This document shows positions 1-5,935 of a stretch of 6,074 nt of DNA, piece by piece. A model generated the notes under the pieces. It saw only the letters and a program-made list of their open reading frames with translations. It did not search any database and was not told the origin of the DNA. The stretch's first letter is position 1; each line of letters begins with the position of its first letter. The stretch lies in assembly GCA_002690405.1 (NCBI GenBank), contig NZEI01000082.1:1-6074 (forward strand), written 5' to 3'. The stretch is from Gammaproteobacteria bacterium. GTDB taxonomy: Bacteria > Pseudomonadota > Gammaproteobacteria > Pseudomonadales > Azotimanducaceae. The position numbers and the translations under genes are program-made.

Positions 1-174
1 TTTGGACTACTAATGCCCACAAAGCCGATTGGATTTTTACCTTAGTACGCACAGACCCAGATTCTAAGCCCCAGCGCGGTATCCGATATGAATTTTGGTC
101 GCGCTTCCTCCATTTATGGAGGCTCTAATGAGATTCAACGCAATGTTATTGCTAAGGCGGTGCTTGGGCTGTAA
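1..174 (+). pseudogene. acyl-CoA dehydrogenase, internally deleted and frameshifted remnant (5' end off window)
   Basis: Two parts of one acyl-CoA dehydrogenase are visible in different frames. Positions 3-83 read WTTNAHKADWIFTLVRTDPD followed by SKPQRGI, the middle beta-domain stretch of the family. If continued, that frame stops at 126-128. From about 88, a second frame reads NFGRASSIYGGSNEIQRN and VIAKAVLGL to a TAA at 172-174, the classical extreme C-terminus with the Glu-Ile-Gln-Arg-Asn signature. In a normal enzyme of about 390 residues these blocks are separated by roughly 170 residues, so about 500 bp plus the reading frame are missing at a junction near 83-91. An intact enzyme would catalyse FAD-dependent alpha,beta-dehydrogenation of an acyl-CoA in the cytoplasm. 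This copy lacks much of the C-terminal helical domain, including the region that usually supplies the catalytic glutamate, so it should be inactive. An assembly collapse would look the same. Confidence 0.85.
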
Positions 175-202
175 GCAAACTATTGCACTCACAGCCAAGC
201 AC
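160..202. terminator. long imperfect hairpin between convergent genes, possible bidirectional terminator
   Basis: GTGCTTGGGCTGT at 160-172 pairs with ACAGCCAAGCAC at 191-202, giving a 12-bp stem with one bulged G. Inside the loop GCAA (175-178) pairs with TTGC (183-186) around a four-base loop. The structure spans the last codons and stop of the acyl-CoA dehydrogenase and lies 14 bp beyond the end of the convergent amidohydrolase, a usual place for a shared terminator. There is no T-run on either side, so intrinsic termination is not certain. It could instead protect mRNA 3' ends. Confidence 0.5.
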
Positions 203-215
203 TCCACACCGAACG

Positions 216-1376
216 TTAGGCGACGCTCATAACCTCGAGCATATTGCCGTGGTAGAACTTATCCATAGTGGCTTGGTCACAGTTCTCCATAGTGCGTTCA
301 AACTTCGCAATTGGGTTACCCGTACCCTCTGGGTGGGGGTAATCTGAAGCGAATACCAGCATATCTGGGCCAACATTCTCGATAATCCAGCCTACCGGCT
401 CACCAGCGAATGGCGACACCTTGAGGTGACGCTTTGCTGTCTCAGATGGCGCCTCGGCAAATGTGCGTTTGCGTTTTAATAAGTTTGCGGTGAAATCCAA
501 CTGCTGCAGCCATGAAGGCAACCACGTAGCGGCATGCTCCATACTGATCACCCGTAGATTAGGATGGCGAGCAAATACTTCATCAAAAATCATCGCCGAT
601 AGAAAAAGCTCGGCGCTGGCGCCAATATTTAACAGATTTAGCTCACCCGCTGGCGCATCGCCGCCTAACGCGGCTTGGTCCTTACCATTATTCTTAAAGC
701 TCGGCGAAACGGCACTGTAATTACCATTGGCCGCGACATGCAAAGCCACAGGCCTGCGACGCTCGGCAAAACCTGCCCAGATCGGATCGAAGTCCGGGTG
801 CGTGAACGATAGATTGTCTGGATTCGGTTCGTTGGTCGGCACCATAAACGTATAGCAACCGTCAGCGAACCCCTGCTGCATAATTTTCTGCGCCGTCTCA
901 GGCCCCAAGTTTAGCGGCAAATACCCTACCGCCCGCAGCCGTGCATCGTTAGCACAAAAGTCAGCCATGGCTTTGTTCAGTGTCATAGAAGATGCAGCTA
1001 AAGCATCGCCTATTGCCGCATGCATCATTTGATGGAAGGAATATGTGGGCAATACCCATTGCATCTCAAAGCCCAGCAAGTCCAGCGTATGCGACCGCTC
1101 TTTAGCGTCAAAAGCGCCAAGCCGATTCCAGACACTCTTGGTGTTGTCCATCAACGAAGCTTCAAATTTGGCCATAACCGCAGGATCACTTTGGCGTTTA
1201 GCGAACAACTCGCGCCCCCGATCCAAACCCGCTTGAGTCACCTGCAAAGCTTTCTGCTCGAACATCGACGGTACTAGGTCAATATGCTCAGCCCGAGCGG
1301 CATTGTGCAAAAAGTCATCCAGCTCTATCACGTGCGAGTCGACGTCAATAATGCGTCGGTGTTCTGCGTAAGTCAT
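216..1376 (-). CDS. amidohydrolase family protein (Amidohydro_2, TIM-barrel metal-dependent hydrolase)
   Basis: A 386-residue cytoplasmic protein of the Amidohydro_2 superfamily, which includes ACMSD-type decarboxylases and related hydrolases acting on carboxylated or aromatic-derived compounds. The N-terminal strand has the metal-binding DVDSHVIE motif (residues 11-18; Asp13-x-His15). His213 in LHVAANG is the likely next metal ligand. RVISMEHAATWLP (275-287) has the usual Glu-x-x-x-x-Trp-x-Pro pattern, and FASDYPHPEGTG (342-353) holds the likely catalytic Asp345 and His347. Length is normal and there is no signal peptide. The start is the only ATG that keeps the first metal motif; a run of seven G's lies 5-11 nt upstream in place of a canonical Shine-Dalgarno. 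It is convergent with an acyl-CoA dehydrogenase remnant and divergent from a flavoprotein gene, suggesting a catabolic setting. The substrate cannot be read from sequence; decarboxylase and hydrolase activities both remain possible. Confidence 0.9.
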   Translation of the reverse strand: MTYAEHRRIIDVDSHVIELDDFLHNAARAEHIDLVPSMFEQKALQVTQAGLDRGRELFAKRQSDPAVMAKFEASLMDNTKSVWNRLGAFDAKERSHTLDLLGFEMQWVLPTYSFHQMMHAAIGDALAASSMTLNKAMADFCANDARLRAVGYLPLNLGPETAQKIMQQGFADGCYTFMVPTNEPNPDNLSFTHPDFDPIWAGFAERRRPVALHVAANGNYSAVSPSFKNNGKDQAALGGDAPAGELNLLNIGASAELFLSAMIFDEVFARHPNLRVISMEHAATWLPSWLQQLDFTANLLKRKRTFAEAPSETAKRHLKVSPFAGEPVGWIIENVGPDMLVFASDYPHPEGTGNPIAKFERTMENCDQATMDKFYHGNMLEVMSVA

Positions 1377-1413
1377 AACTCCCCCCCGAGGACATTATTA
1401 TTATACGAAACTT

Positions 1414-1442
1414 ATACTAGGGTTGGTGGTGTACGTTGTCAA
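1414..1442 (-). promoter_or_regulatory. sigma70-type promoter for the amidohydrolase gene
   Basis: On the minus strand a perfect -35 TTGACA (1442-1437) is followed by exactly 17 bp and a -10 TAGTAT (1419-1414). Transcription would start near 1407, giving a leader of about 30 nt before the ATG. A second TATAAT lies at 1405-1400 but has no good -35 at the right distance. Confidence 0.65.
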
Positions 1443-1448
1443 TTATGC

Positions 1449-1461
1449 CCACAGACTGTGG
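1449..1461. promoter_or_regulatory. 13-bp perfect palindrome, candidate operator
   Basis: CCACAG-A-CTGTGG is a perfect 6-1-6 inverted repeat, 7 bp upstream of the -35 box of the amidohydrolase promoter in the region between the two divergent genes. The place suits an activator or a shared regulator of both genes. The rest of 1462-1629 is about 170 bp without a convincing plus-strand promoter or a small gene. The binding protein cannot be named, and no regulator gene is in the window. Confidence 0.4.
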
Positions 1462-1629
1462 TTTAAGAATAATCGCTGCCCACATGCTAGCACTCAAGCA
1501 ATCAGCTCCGGCATATGATCAACGCCCTAAAATCGCTGGCGCCGCCCAAGCTAATCGAGCCATCCGTATTGCGAATATTTCTCATTTAAGCAAGACTGCC
1601 AGTTACGAAACCGCCACATAGAAGGACAT

Positions 1630-2979
1630 ATGAGCTTGCATGTTGATTATTTGATCAGTGGCGCTGGCGCCATGGGTATGGCCTTCGCCGATGTTATCTT
1701 GCACGAGAGCGACAAAACCATCGCGCTTGTGGATCGGCGCGCGGCCCCTGGCGGTCATTGGAATGATGCTTACCCGTTTGTTCGATTGCATCAACCAAGC
1801 GCATTTTACGGCGTTAATTCGCGCGCACTCGGCGACGACCTGATCGACAAAGTTGGCTGGAACAAAGGCCTTTATGAACTGGCCTCTAAAGGTGAGGTTT
1901 GCGCTTACTATGACCGCGTCATGCGCGAACAGTTTTTACCCAGTGGCCGCGTTCACTACTTTCCTAACTGCGAGGTTAGTCCACAGGGCGAAGTAGTATC
2001 TCTGGTTACTGGCGCAACCATAGACGTCACCGCTCACCAGTACGTCGACGCCGGCTATATGCAGGTGCATGTGCCCGCTACCCGGGAGCCAGATTACGCG
2101 GTTGACGAAGGTGCTCTCTGCGTCCCCATCAATGCCCTGCCACAGGTTGCGGGTCCTAACCGTGTCTATACGATCATCGGCGGCGGTAAGACCGCTATGG
2201 ATGCGGTTTTATGGCTGCTGGCCAATGACGTAGATCCGCAAAAGATTCACTGGGTGCGGCCCCGCGACAGCTGGATTCTAAATCGGGCGAACATCCAACC
2301 CGGTGAATTAGCGCTTAAAAGCCAGGAATCATTTTTACGCCAGATGACTGAAATCTCAGAGTCTGCGACACCTGAGGACATGTTTGCACGCCTCAATACC
2401 GCCGGCATCCTGTGGCGCTTGGATCCGGAGGTCTGGCCATCAATGTACCGCTGTGCAACGGTCACACCTGCGGAGTTTACCCAGCTACAGCGAGTCCAAA
2501 ACGTTGTTCGTATGGGCCATGTTGAGCGAATTCATGCAAACGGCCTCGAGCTGACCGAGGGTACATATGCATTACCCGAAGACACCGTATACATCGACTG
2601 TTCTGCAGACGGTTTGGCAAAGCGCCCGGCGCAAGCCATTTTCCAAAATCAACGCATCACCTTACAAACAGTACGATTCTGCCAACAGGTATTCAGTGCG
2701 GCCTTTATCGCTCATGCAGAGGTGACCTATAAAGACGATGCCGAGAAAAACGCGGTATGCAACGTTGTGCCACATCCGGATACAGACGAAGACTTTATTC
2801 GGGTAACCCTTGCCAATACGCTGAATAGTATTGTCTGGAATCAGGATGAAGAGCTAATGCAATGGCTCGTCGACGCCCGGCTCGACGGCTTTAGCGTAAT
2901 TCGACGCACGACAGATGAGTCTGTAGTCGAAATTGGGGCGCGGGCAGTTGCTAATATGCAACGGTTTTTAGCCAGCTAA
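1630..2979 (+). CDS. FAD/NAD(P)-binding oxidoreductase (flavin monooxygenase-like) of unknown substrate
   Basis: A 449-residue soluble flavoprotein. An N-terminal Rossmann fold begins DYLISGAGAMG, with Gly11-x-Gly13-x-x-Gly16 and an acidic Asp35 ending strand 2, as expected for FAD binding. GGHWNDAYPFVRLHQPS (41-57) resembles the Gly-Gly-x-Trp segment of flavin-dependent monooxygenases. A second dinucleotide site, YTIIGGGKTAMDA (180-192), is the likely NAD(P)H domain. DCSADG (323-328) resembles the late FAD-contacting strand of the superfamily. No signal peptide or membrane segment is seen. The ATG is preceded by GAAGGA three bases upstream. The protein resembles a family usually annotated only as NAD(P)/FAD-dependent oxidoreductase, with no assigned reaction that I know of. 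Its head-to-head pairing with the amidohydrolase suggests a shared pathway, for example oxygenation followed by hydrolysis or decarboxylation; this is inference. The 58 bp between its stop and the next convergent gene holds only a weak AGCCC/GGGCT repeat. Confidence 0.85.
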   Translation: MSLHVDYLISGAGAMGMAFADVILHESDKTIALVDRRAAPGGHWNDAYPFVRLHQPSAFYGVNSRALGDDLIDKVGWNKGLYELASKGEVCAYYDRVMREQFLPSGRVHYFPNCEVSPQGEVVSLVTGATIDVTAHQYVDAGYMQVHVPATREPDYAVDEGALCVPINALPQVAGPNRVYTIIGGGKTAMDAVLWLLANDVDPQKIHWVRPRDSWILNRANIQPGELALKSQESFLRQMTEISESATPEDMFARLNTAGILWRLDPEVWPSMYRCATVTPAEFTQLQRVQNVVRMGHVERIHANGLELTEGTYALPEDTVYIDCSADGLAKRPAQAIFQNQRITLQTVRFCQQVFSAAFIAHAEVTYKDDAEKNAVCNVVPHPDTDEDFIRVTLANTLNSIVWNQDEELMQWLVDARLDGFSVIRRTTDESVVEIGARAVANMQRFLAS

Positions 2980-3037
2980 TACCAGCGTCGGCAGCCCTCC
3001 GGCATGGGATATAAATCAGAGCAATGTGCTGCGGGCT

Positions 3038-4219
3038 TTACTGGCCTTCAACTTTGACAAAGCGCTGAAATAATTGGTCAACGAATTGCTCAATTTCCTC
3101 ATCAGCCACGTCGGCGCGAGATACACGATCGCCCTCTAGTAATACACTCATCAAAAATGACTGACCTTGATATTTCTCAAGTCGATAGCCCTTGTTGGCG
3201 CCGAGTATTTGTCGCCATCGAGCATTAATCGCATCCCAAAACCGTTGGGTGTTGGCCCAATAAGCCTTGGCTGGGGAAAAGTCGAAATCAACGATCTTCT
3301 CATACCTATTGAGACCCGCCTCGCGCGCCAGCACCACCTCTGGATCGCCACCTTGCGTTGCATTCTCCAACAGCTGCACCTTGAGGTTGTCCTCTTCTTG
3401 GGTCCAACCACTTGGCGTAATGGTATGGCGGTTAGTACCAAGCAAATAGTCATAGTCTTTTCGTACACTGGTTTCACGCCTGGGTACCGGGCGCCGAGTC
3501 TGACCACTCTGCCAAAAAGATGTCCCTGCTTTATGCACCCACTTGCCGAAAGACTCATACCGCGGCGAATCGTCTACCTGATATACCGCCTGAGTCCATG
3601 TACCTGCAGCCGAGGTCGCTGGAATGGATTTCGGCTCCCAGGTGTTATTGCCAACGAAGACATTCATTTCGGTGTCTTCAAAGGACCAGTCCTGGCGCCA
3701 GTGTTTCATTGTCATGGGCTCCGACATTGAGCCATCTGGCATTTGCACGATCATGACCAGGATGTGTTGAAGGCTTATGAATGACCCGCGATCTTCAACT
3801 ACGAAAATATACTCAGTGCCCCATGACTGGTACGGCGCTTTGGGCACGTAGCCATCCTCAAAACCAATGGTTTCGATAAAATCGAAAGACGCTTGATACT
3901 CGCCAGCCATTGCCAAGATTGCCAGGCGGTCGCGCTCGAAAGCACTCAAACCGTCTTCGGTAAGGCTTAGCCACGCCGCATTCGGCTGCGGCGCTCTTGT
4001 TACCCCAGCACCCCTGGTGGTACCGCCACGCGGTGCTAACTCACTGTCTGAGTGGAACTGCCAGGAATAAGTAAAACGCCTGGTATCCTGCTGCTGAGGC
4101 GATTCGTTAGCACCGGCACTGGCGGCCATGGACAATGCGCTGCAAAACACCAGCGCGAGCGCCATGATCCATCGTACGTCGACCCTAATCGCCACCGGCT
4201 CGCATTGTGTTCTTTTCAT
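3038..4219 (-). CDS. secreted DUF6607-like protein
   Basis: About 393 residues from the chosen start, an ATG at 4219. That start gives a classical signal peptide: basic MKR, a hydrophobic stretch near residues 18-31, and an Ala-rich end MAASAGA with cleavage near 35-37. A GTG at 4252 would add 11 residues in front and spoil this. The mature protein is likely periplasmic. Conserved-looking blocks, from memory typical of DUF6607, are RDRLAILAMAGEY (97-108), SFISLQHILV (146-155), KHWRQDW (172-178), DDSPRY (216-221), RRPVPRRE (242-249) and DYDYLLGTNRHTITPSGW (255-272). It is rich in Trp, Arg and acidic residues, without the Cys-x-x-Cys-His or clustered His motifs that would mark a redox cofactor. 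Function is unknown. It follows azurin on the same strand after 116 bp and converges on the flavoprotein gene. The family name is recalled, not searched. Confidence 0.8.
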   Translation of the reverse strand: MKRTQCEPVAIRVDVRWIMALALVFCSALSMAASAGANESPQQQDTRRFTYSWQFHSDSELAPRGGTTRGAGVTRAPQPNAAWLSLTEDGLSAFERDRLAILAMAGEYQASFDFIETIGFEDGYVPKAPYQSWGTEYIFVVEDRGSFISLQHILVMIVQMPDGSMSEPMTMKHWRQDWSFEDTEMNVFVGNNTWEPKSIPATSAAGTWTQAVYQVDDSPRYESFGKWVHKAGTSFWQSGQTRRPVPRRETSVRKDYDYLLGTNRHTITPSGWTQEEDNLKVQLLENATQGGDPEVVLAREAGLNRYEKIVDFDFSPAKAYWANTQRFWDAINARWRQILGANKGYRLEKYQGQSFLMSVLLEGDRVSRADVADEEIEQFVDQLFQRFVKVEGQ

Positions 4220-4263
4220 CGATCCATTCCATCCTGCATTCAATTCGCACACTGTTCTCGCCG

Positions 4264-4295
4264 GTGCTGCGCGAAGCGGCAGACCTGCCCAGCAC
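4264..4295. other. nested inverted repeat in the azurin-DUF6607 intergenic gap
   Basis: GTGCTG (4264-4269) pairs with CAGCAC (4290-4295), and inside it GGCA(G) (4278-4282) pairs with (C)TGCC (4285-4289). The 116-bp gap 4220-4335 lies between the azurin stop and the start of the next minus-strand gene. The structure has no T-run, so it is a poor intrinsic terminator. It could separate or stabilise the two messages. No clear promoter for the downstream gene is visible here. Confidence 0.3.
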
Positions 4296-4335
4296 TACCC
4301 GTGAGTTGTTGCGCAGGTTATTGGCCTCGGGCCGG

Positions 4336-4791
4336 TTACCCCTTCAGAGCGAATGTGCCTTTCATAACTACAGAGTGACTCATCACAGTACAAAAGAAGC
4401 TGTAAGCCTCTCCAGCGTTTAGCCCGGCTGTTGCAAAGGTTACGCTAGTGGATTCACCACCACCAATAATTGCTGTAGCAGCAATGACTCGCGGGTCGTC
4501 AGCTTTCAGATATCCGCCGGCGGCTCCGGCGACGTTGCCATCGTTTTGGATCGGCTGCAGATCGGCAGTTTTAGACAGCACCCAATTGTGCCCCATCGCT
4601 GCTGCCGGCAATCTCCCAGTGTGCTTAAAGTTTATGGTTGCGTTCGCGCAGCTAGCCGGTATCTCAATTTTCGTGGTGTTGAAGCTCAGGGCGTCGCCCG
4701 CCTCAACATCAACAGTACAGTCGTCTGCAAATGCAGCCTGCGAGGAAATGACTGTTACAAGGGTTAAAGCCAAGCGTGTGATTATTTTCAT
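4336..4791 (-). CDS. azu: azurin, periplasmic blue copper electron-transfer protein
   Basis: 151 residues: a signal peptide MKIITRLAL... ending SQAAFA, cut after Ala22, then a mature cupredoxin of 129 residues beginning DDCTVDVE. In mature numbering every diagnostic residue falls at its Pseudomonas azurin position: disulfide Cys3-Cys26, copper ligands His46 (MGHNW), Cys112 (FFCT), His117 (SHS) and Met121 (VMKG), and Trp48. The usual Pro-Gly before His117 is Met-Ser here. Azurin shuttles single electrons in the periplasm, classically with cytochromes c and oxidases or nitrite reductase, and has been linked to redox stress. The ATG at 4791 is chosen because it follows AAGGAG by 6 nt and gives a clean signal peptide; in-frame TTG (4830) and ATG (4815) starts would put a polar extension ahead of it. 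It sits 61 bp downstream of sodX on the same strand. Confidence 0.97.
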   Translation of the reverse strand: MKIITRLALTLVTVISSQAAFADDCTVDVEAGDALSFNTTKIEIPASCANATINFKHTGRLPAAAMGHNWVLSKTADLQPIQNDGNVAGAAGGYLKADDPRVIAATAIIGGGESTSVTFATAGLNAGEAYSFFCTVMSHSVVMKGTFALKG

Positions 4792-4813
4792 AATGGTCTC
4801 CTTTTGGTCCTTC

Positions 4814-4847
4814 ATTATATTCGTCTTCAAACTATTCCGTGTTTGAA
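4814..4847 (-). promoter_or_regulatory. azurin upstream region: -10 box and 22-bp dyad
   Basis: On the minus strand a perfect TATAAT (4819-4814) would start transcription near 4807, just ahead of the AAGGAG ribosome site (4803-4798). No good -35 is present; instead TTCAAAC (4826-4832) and GTTTGAA (4841-4847) form a perfect 7-8-7 inverted repeat over the -35 zone. This arrangement suits an activator- or repressor-controlled promoter. The same dyad lies 5 bp after the sodX stop and could fold in the transcript, but it has no T-run, so I favour an operator over a terminator. Confidence 0.45.
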
Positions 4848-4852
4848 ATTAC

Positions 4853-5149
4853 TCAGACAAAACCGACGGATAAAGGACTGCGGATTCGCAAAAGAACTCG
4901 GCCCAATATACTTTCGGGGCTTATTGGCCGATCGCAGACGCTAGACGTTGCATCCGGGTTGTCCCCATACAGACTCACCTGGCCATCCTGAGACAAGCGT
5001 AAGCGCTTAACTACCAACCCGACTGGCGCCACATCAGCTACAACGACATCACCAGCAGCCAATTGTGAATTCTTTAACACCAACACTAGGTCCTGCGGGC
5101 GCAGCGTCGGTAGCATGCTCGTGCCGTGAACACGAAACACTTCAGGCAC
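4853..5149 (-). CDS. sodX: nickel-type superoxide dismutase maturation protease (S26/S24-like)
   Basis: A 98-residue small relative of signal peptidase I. VHGTSMLPTLRPQDLVLV (7-24) carries the nucleophile Ser11 in the Gly-x-Ser-Met-x-Pro-Thr motif. GDVVVADV (33-40) follows. LVVKRL (45-50) supplies the general-base Lys49. YGDNPDATSS (61-70) and ILGRVLL (81-87) complete the family's strands. There is no membrane anchor, unlike true leader peptidases, which fits a cytoplasmic enzyme. The family role is to remove the short SodN propeptide so that His1 becomes the free N-terminus needed to bind nickel. The GTG start lies within sodN with an 8-bp overlap (5142-5149) and no obvious Shine-Dalgarno of its own, so translation is probably coupled to sodN. 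The short length is normal for this subfamily. Confidence 0.93.
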   Translation of the reverse strand: MPEVFRVHGTSMLPTLRPQDLVLVLKNSQLAAGDVVVADVAPVGLVVKRLRLSQDGQVSLYGDNPDATSSVCDRPISPESILGRVLLRIRSPLSVGFV

Positions 5150-5630
5150 GTTCTAATACGGGCTGGCAAACCGGCAATTCCGGAGGATACGGCGCCAGCA
5201 CGACTTGGGTTTCAAGGCCTTTGCTGCGCCAGAACATTTGAGCGAACTCATTCACCAGGGTCACCAAGTTTTCGCCATCCGCTCGGTCAATGCCCTGCTT
5301 ACAGGCAGACCCTGCCTGCATGATCCGATGAACCAAGTCGTGAACTCCAGGATTCGCCTCTATCTGTGGGGCTTTAAAGAAATCGCCCCAGATGACAGCC
5401 ACCTCAGTTTTCACAATGCCGGCTTGTTGTTCTTTTTCCATCACGACCCGAGCGAGTTTTGCACTTTCATCCGGTGTGTTTGGGGTCCCTACCTCTGCAA
5501 TGATATCCATCAGTCGAACCACGCTTAGAGCAGACACTTGCGCCACAGCCGGATCGTATATTTTGCAGGGTATGTCACAGTGCGCGGCTACACTCCTCAA
5601 TTTAAGCATTGCCAAGACTCCGGACCGCAT
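5142..5630 (-). CDS. sodN: nickel-containing superoxide dismutase precursor
   Basis: The precursor has 162 residues. A 16-residue propeptide ends at Ala16, followed by the nickel hook HCDIPCKIYDPA (17-28). After cleavage His1, Cys2 and Cys6 bind nickel, and Asp3, Tyr9 and the cis-Pro5 region are conserved. The four-helix-bundle blocks VAVIWGDFFKAP (77-88), SACK (108-111) and MFWRSKG (132-138) match the cyanobacterial/proteobacterial branch better than the Streptomyces one. It converts superoxide to oxygen and hydrogen peroxide; there is no secretion signal. The Glu17-Arg47 pair that supports His1 in Streptomyces NiSOD appears as Ser17 and Gln53 here by eye alignment. A tail of about 24 residues follows the FWRSKG block. 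The ATG at 5630 has GGGAG 6 nt upstream. ATG at 5609, with GGAG 8 nt upstream, would give a nine-residue propeptide and is a real alternative. The gene overlaps its upstream neighbour by 29 bp and sodX by 8 bp. Confidence 0.97.
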   Translation of the reverse strand: MRSGVLAMLKLRSVAAHCDIPCKIYDPAVAQVSALSVVRLMDIIAEVGTPNTPDESAKLARVVMEKEQQAGIVKTEVAVIWGDFFKAPQIEANPGVHDLVHRIMQAGSACKQGIDRADGENLVTLVNEFAQMFWRSKGLETQVVLAPYPPELPVCQPVLERA

Positions 5631-5871
5631 GTGCAGCTCCCAGATCTTTATCCTCCATCACCTTCAGAGCCAGCGCGTCCTTGTCTACAGGCGGTTGAGG
5701 GAGCGTTTTTGTACGTACTGCAATCGTAACGCTGACACTCATCAGCAGAATTGCTAAGGCAATCAGCCACATCCCCCAGAAATCAGCATGAGCCATGGAA
5801 AATAGTGGACCATCGTGGGCAAGTGCATGCCCGCTAGAGAAAGTGAGAGTTAGACCGAACGCGAATCTCAT
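5602..5871 (-). CDS. small single-pass membrane protein, first gene of the sodN operon
   Basis: I do not recognise this 89-residue protein. It has an N-terminal signal-like segment ending HALA (15-18), with possible cleavage to leave His19 at the N-terminus (HDGPLF). A short polar stretch with MAHADFW (26-32) comes next, then one strongly hydrophobic helix (about 32-51). The charged C-terminal tail (53-89) is probably cytoplasmic and includes KTLPQPPVDKDALALK and EDKDLGAAH. His15, His19 and His28 flank the membrane on what would be the periplasmic side. The ATG is preceded by GAGGAG 8 nt upstream. It is the promoter-proximal gene and overlaps sodN by 29 bp (8 bp if sodN starts at 5609), so the two are almost certainly cotranscribed and coupled. 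A role in metal entry or delivery to NiSOD is an inference from context only; a membrane anchor or sensor is equally possible. Confidence 0.75.
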   Translation of the reverse strand: MRFAFGLTLTFSSGHALAHDGPLFSMAHADFWGMWLIALAILLMSVSVTIAVRTKTLPQPPVDKDALALKVMEDKDLGAAHAVRSLGNA

Positions 5872-5935
5872 CTAAATTGCTCCTCATGGGTAATCAAGTG
5901 ACACTTAGACAATGCAACAAACTGCACTGTTTATT

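Noticed and set aside
1471..1538. Direct repeat AATCGCTG at 1471-1478 and 1531-1538, 60 bp apart
   Set aside because: Eight bases repeated once in an intergenic region is within chance, and it is not linked to a promoter.
1436..1621. 61-codon plus-strand frame ahead of the flavoprotein gene
   Set aside because: It has a TTG start, no ribosome site and no recognisable protein character; it covers the promoter and palindrome region.
3167..3730. 187-codon plus-strand frame inside the DUF6607-like gene
   Set aside because: It is fully antisense to a conserved secreted protein and looks like a shadow frame.
4220..4252. Longer GTG start for the DUF6607-like protein
   Set aside because: It adds 11 non-basic residues in front of a clean signal peptide and has a weak ribosome site; the ATG at 4219 fits better.
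4207..4422. Plus-strand open frame with a protein-like stretch (VLREAADLPSTTRELLRRLL)
   Set aside because: It lacks a ribosome site, runs antisense into the azurin gene and the start of the DUF6607-like gene, and matches no family I know. The regular look of about 30 codons is noted but not enough to call a gene.
4792..4830. Longer TTG or ATG starts for azurin
   Set aside because: They would put a polar extension before the signal peptide, and they lie over the azurin -10 box and ribosome site.
5913..5926. TGCA-N6-TGCA as a nickel-responsive Nur-like site
   Set aside because: Spacing and flanks do not match the TTGCAA-type arms I know for Nur, and short TGCA pairs arise easily by chance.
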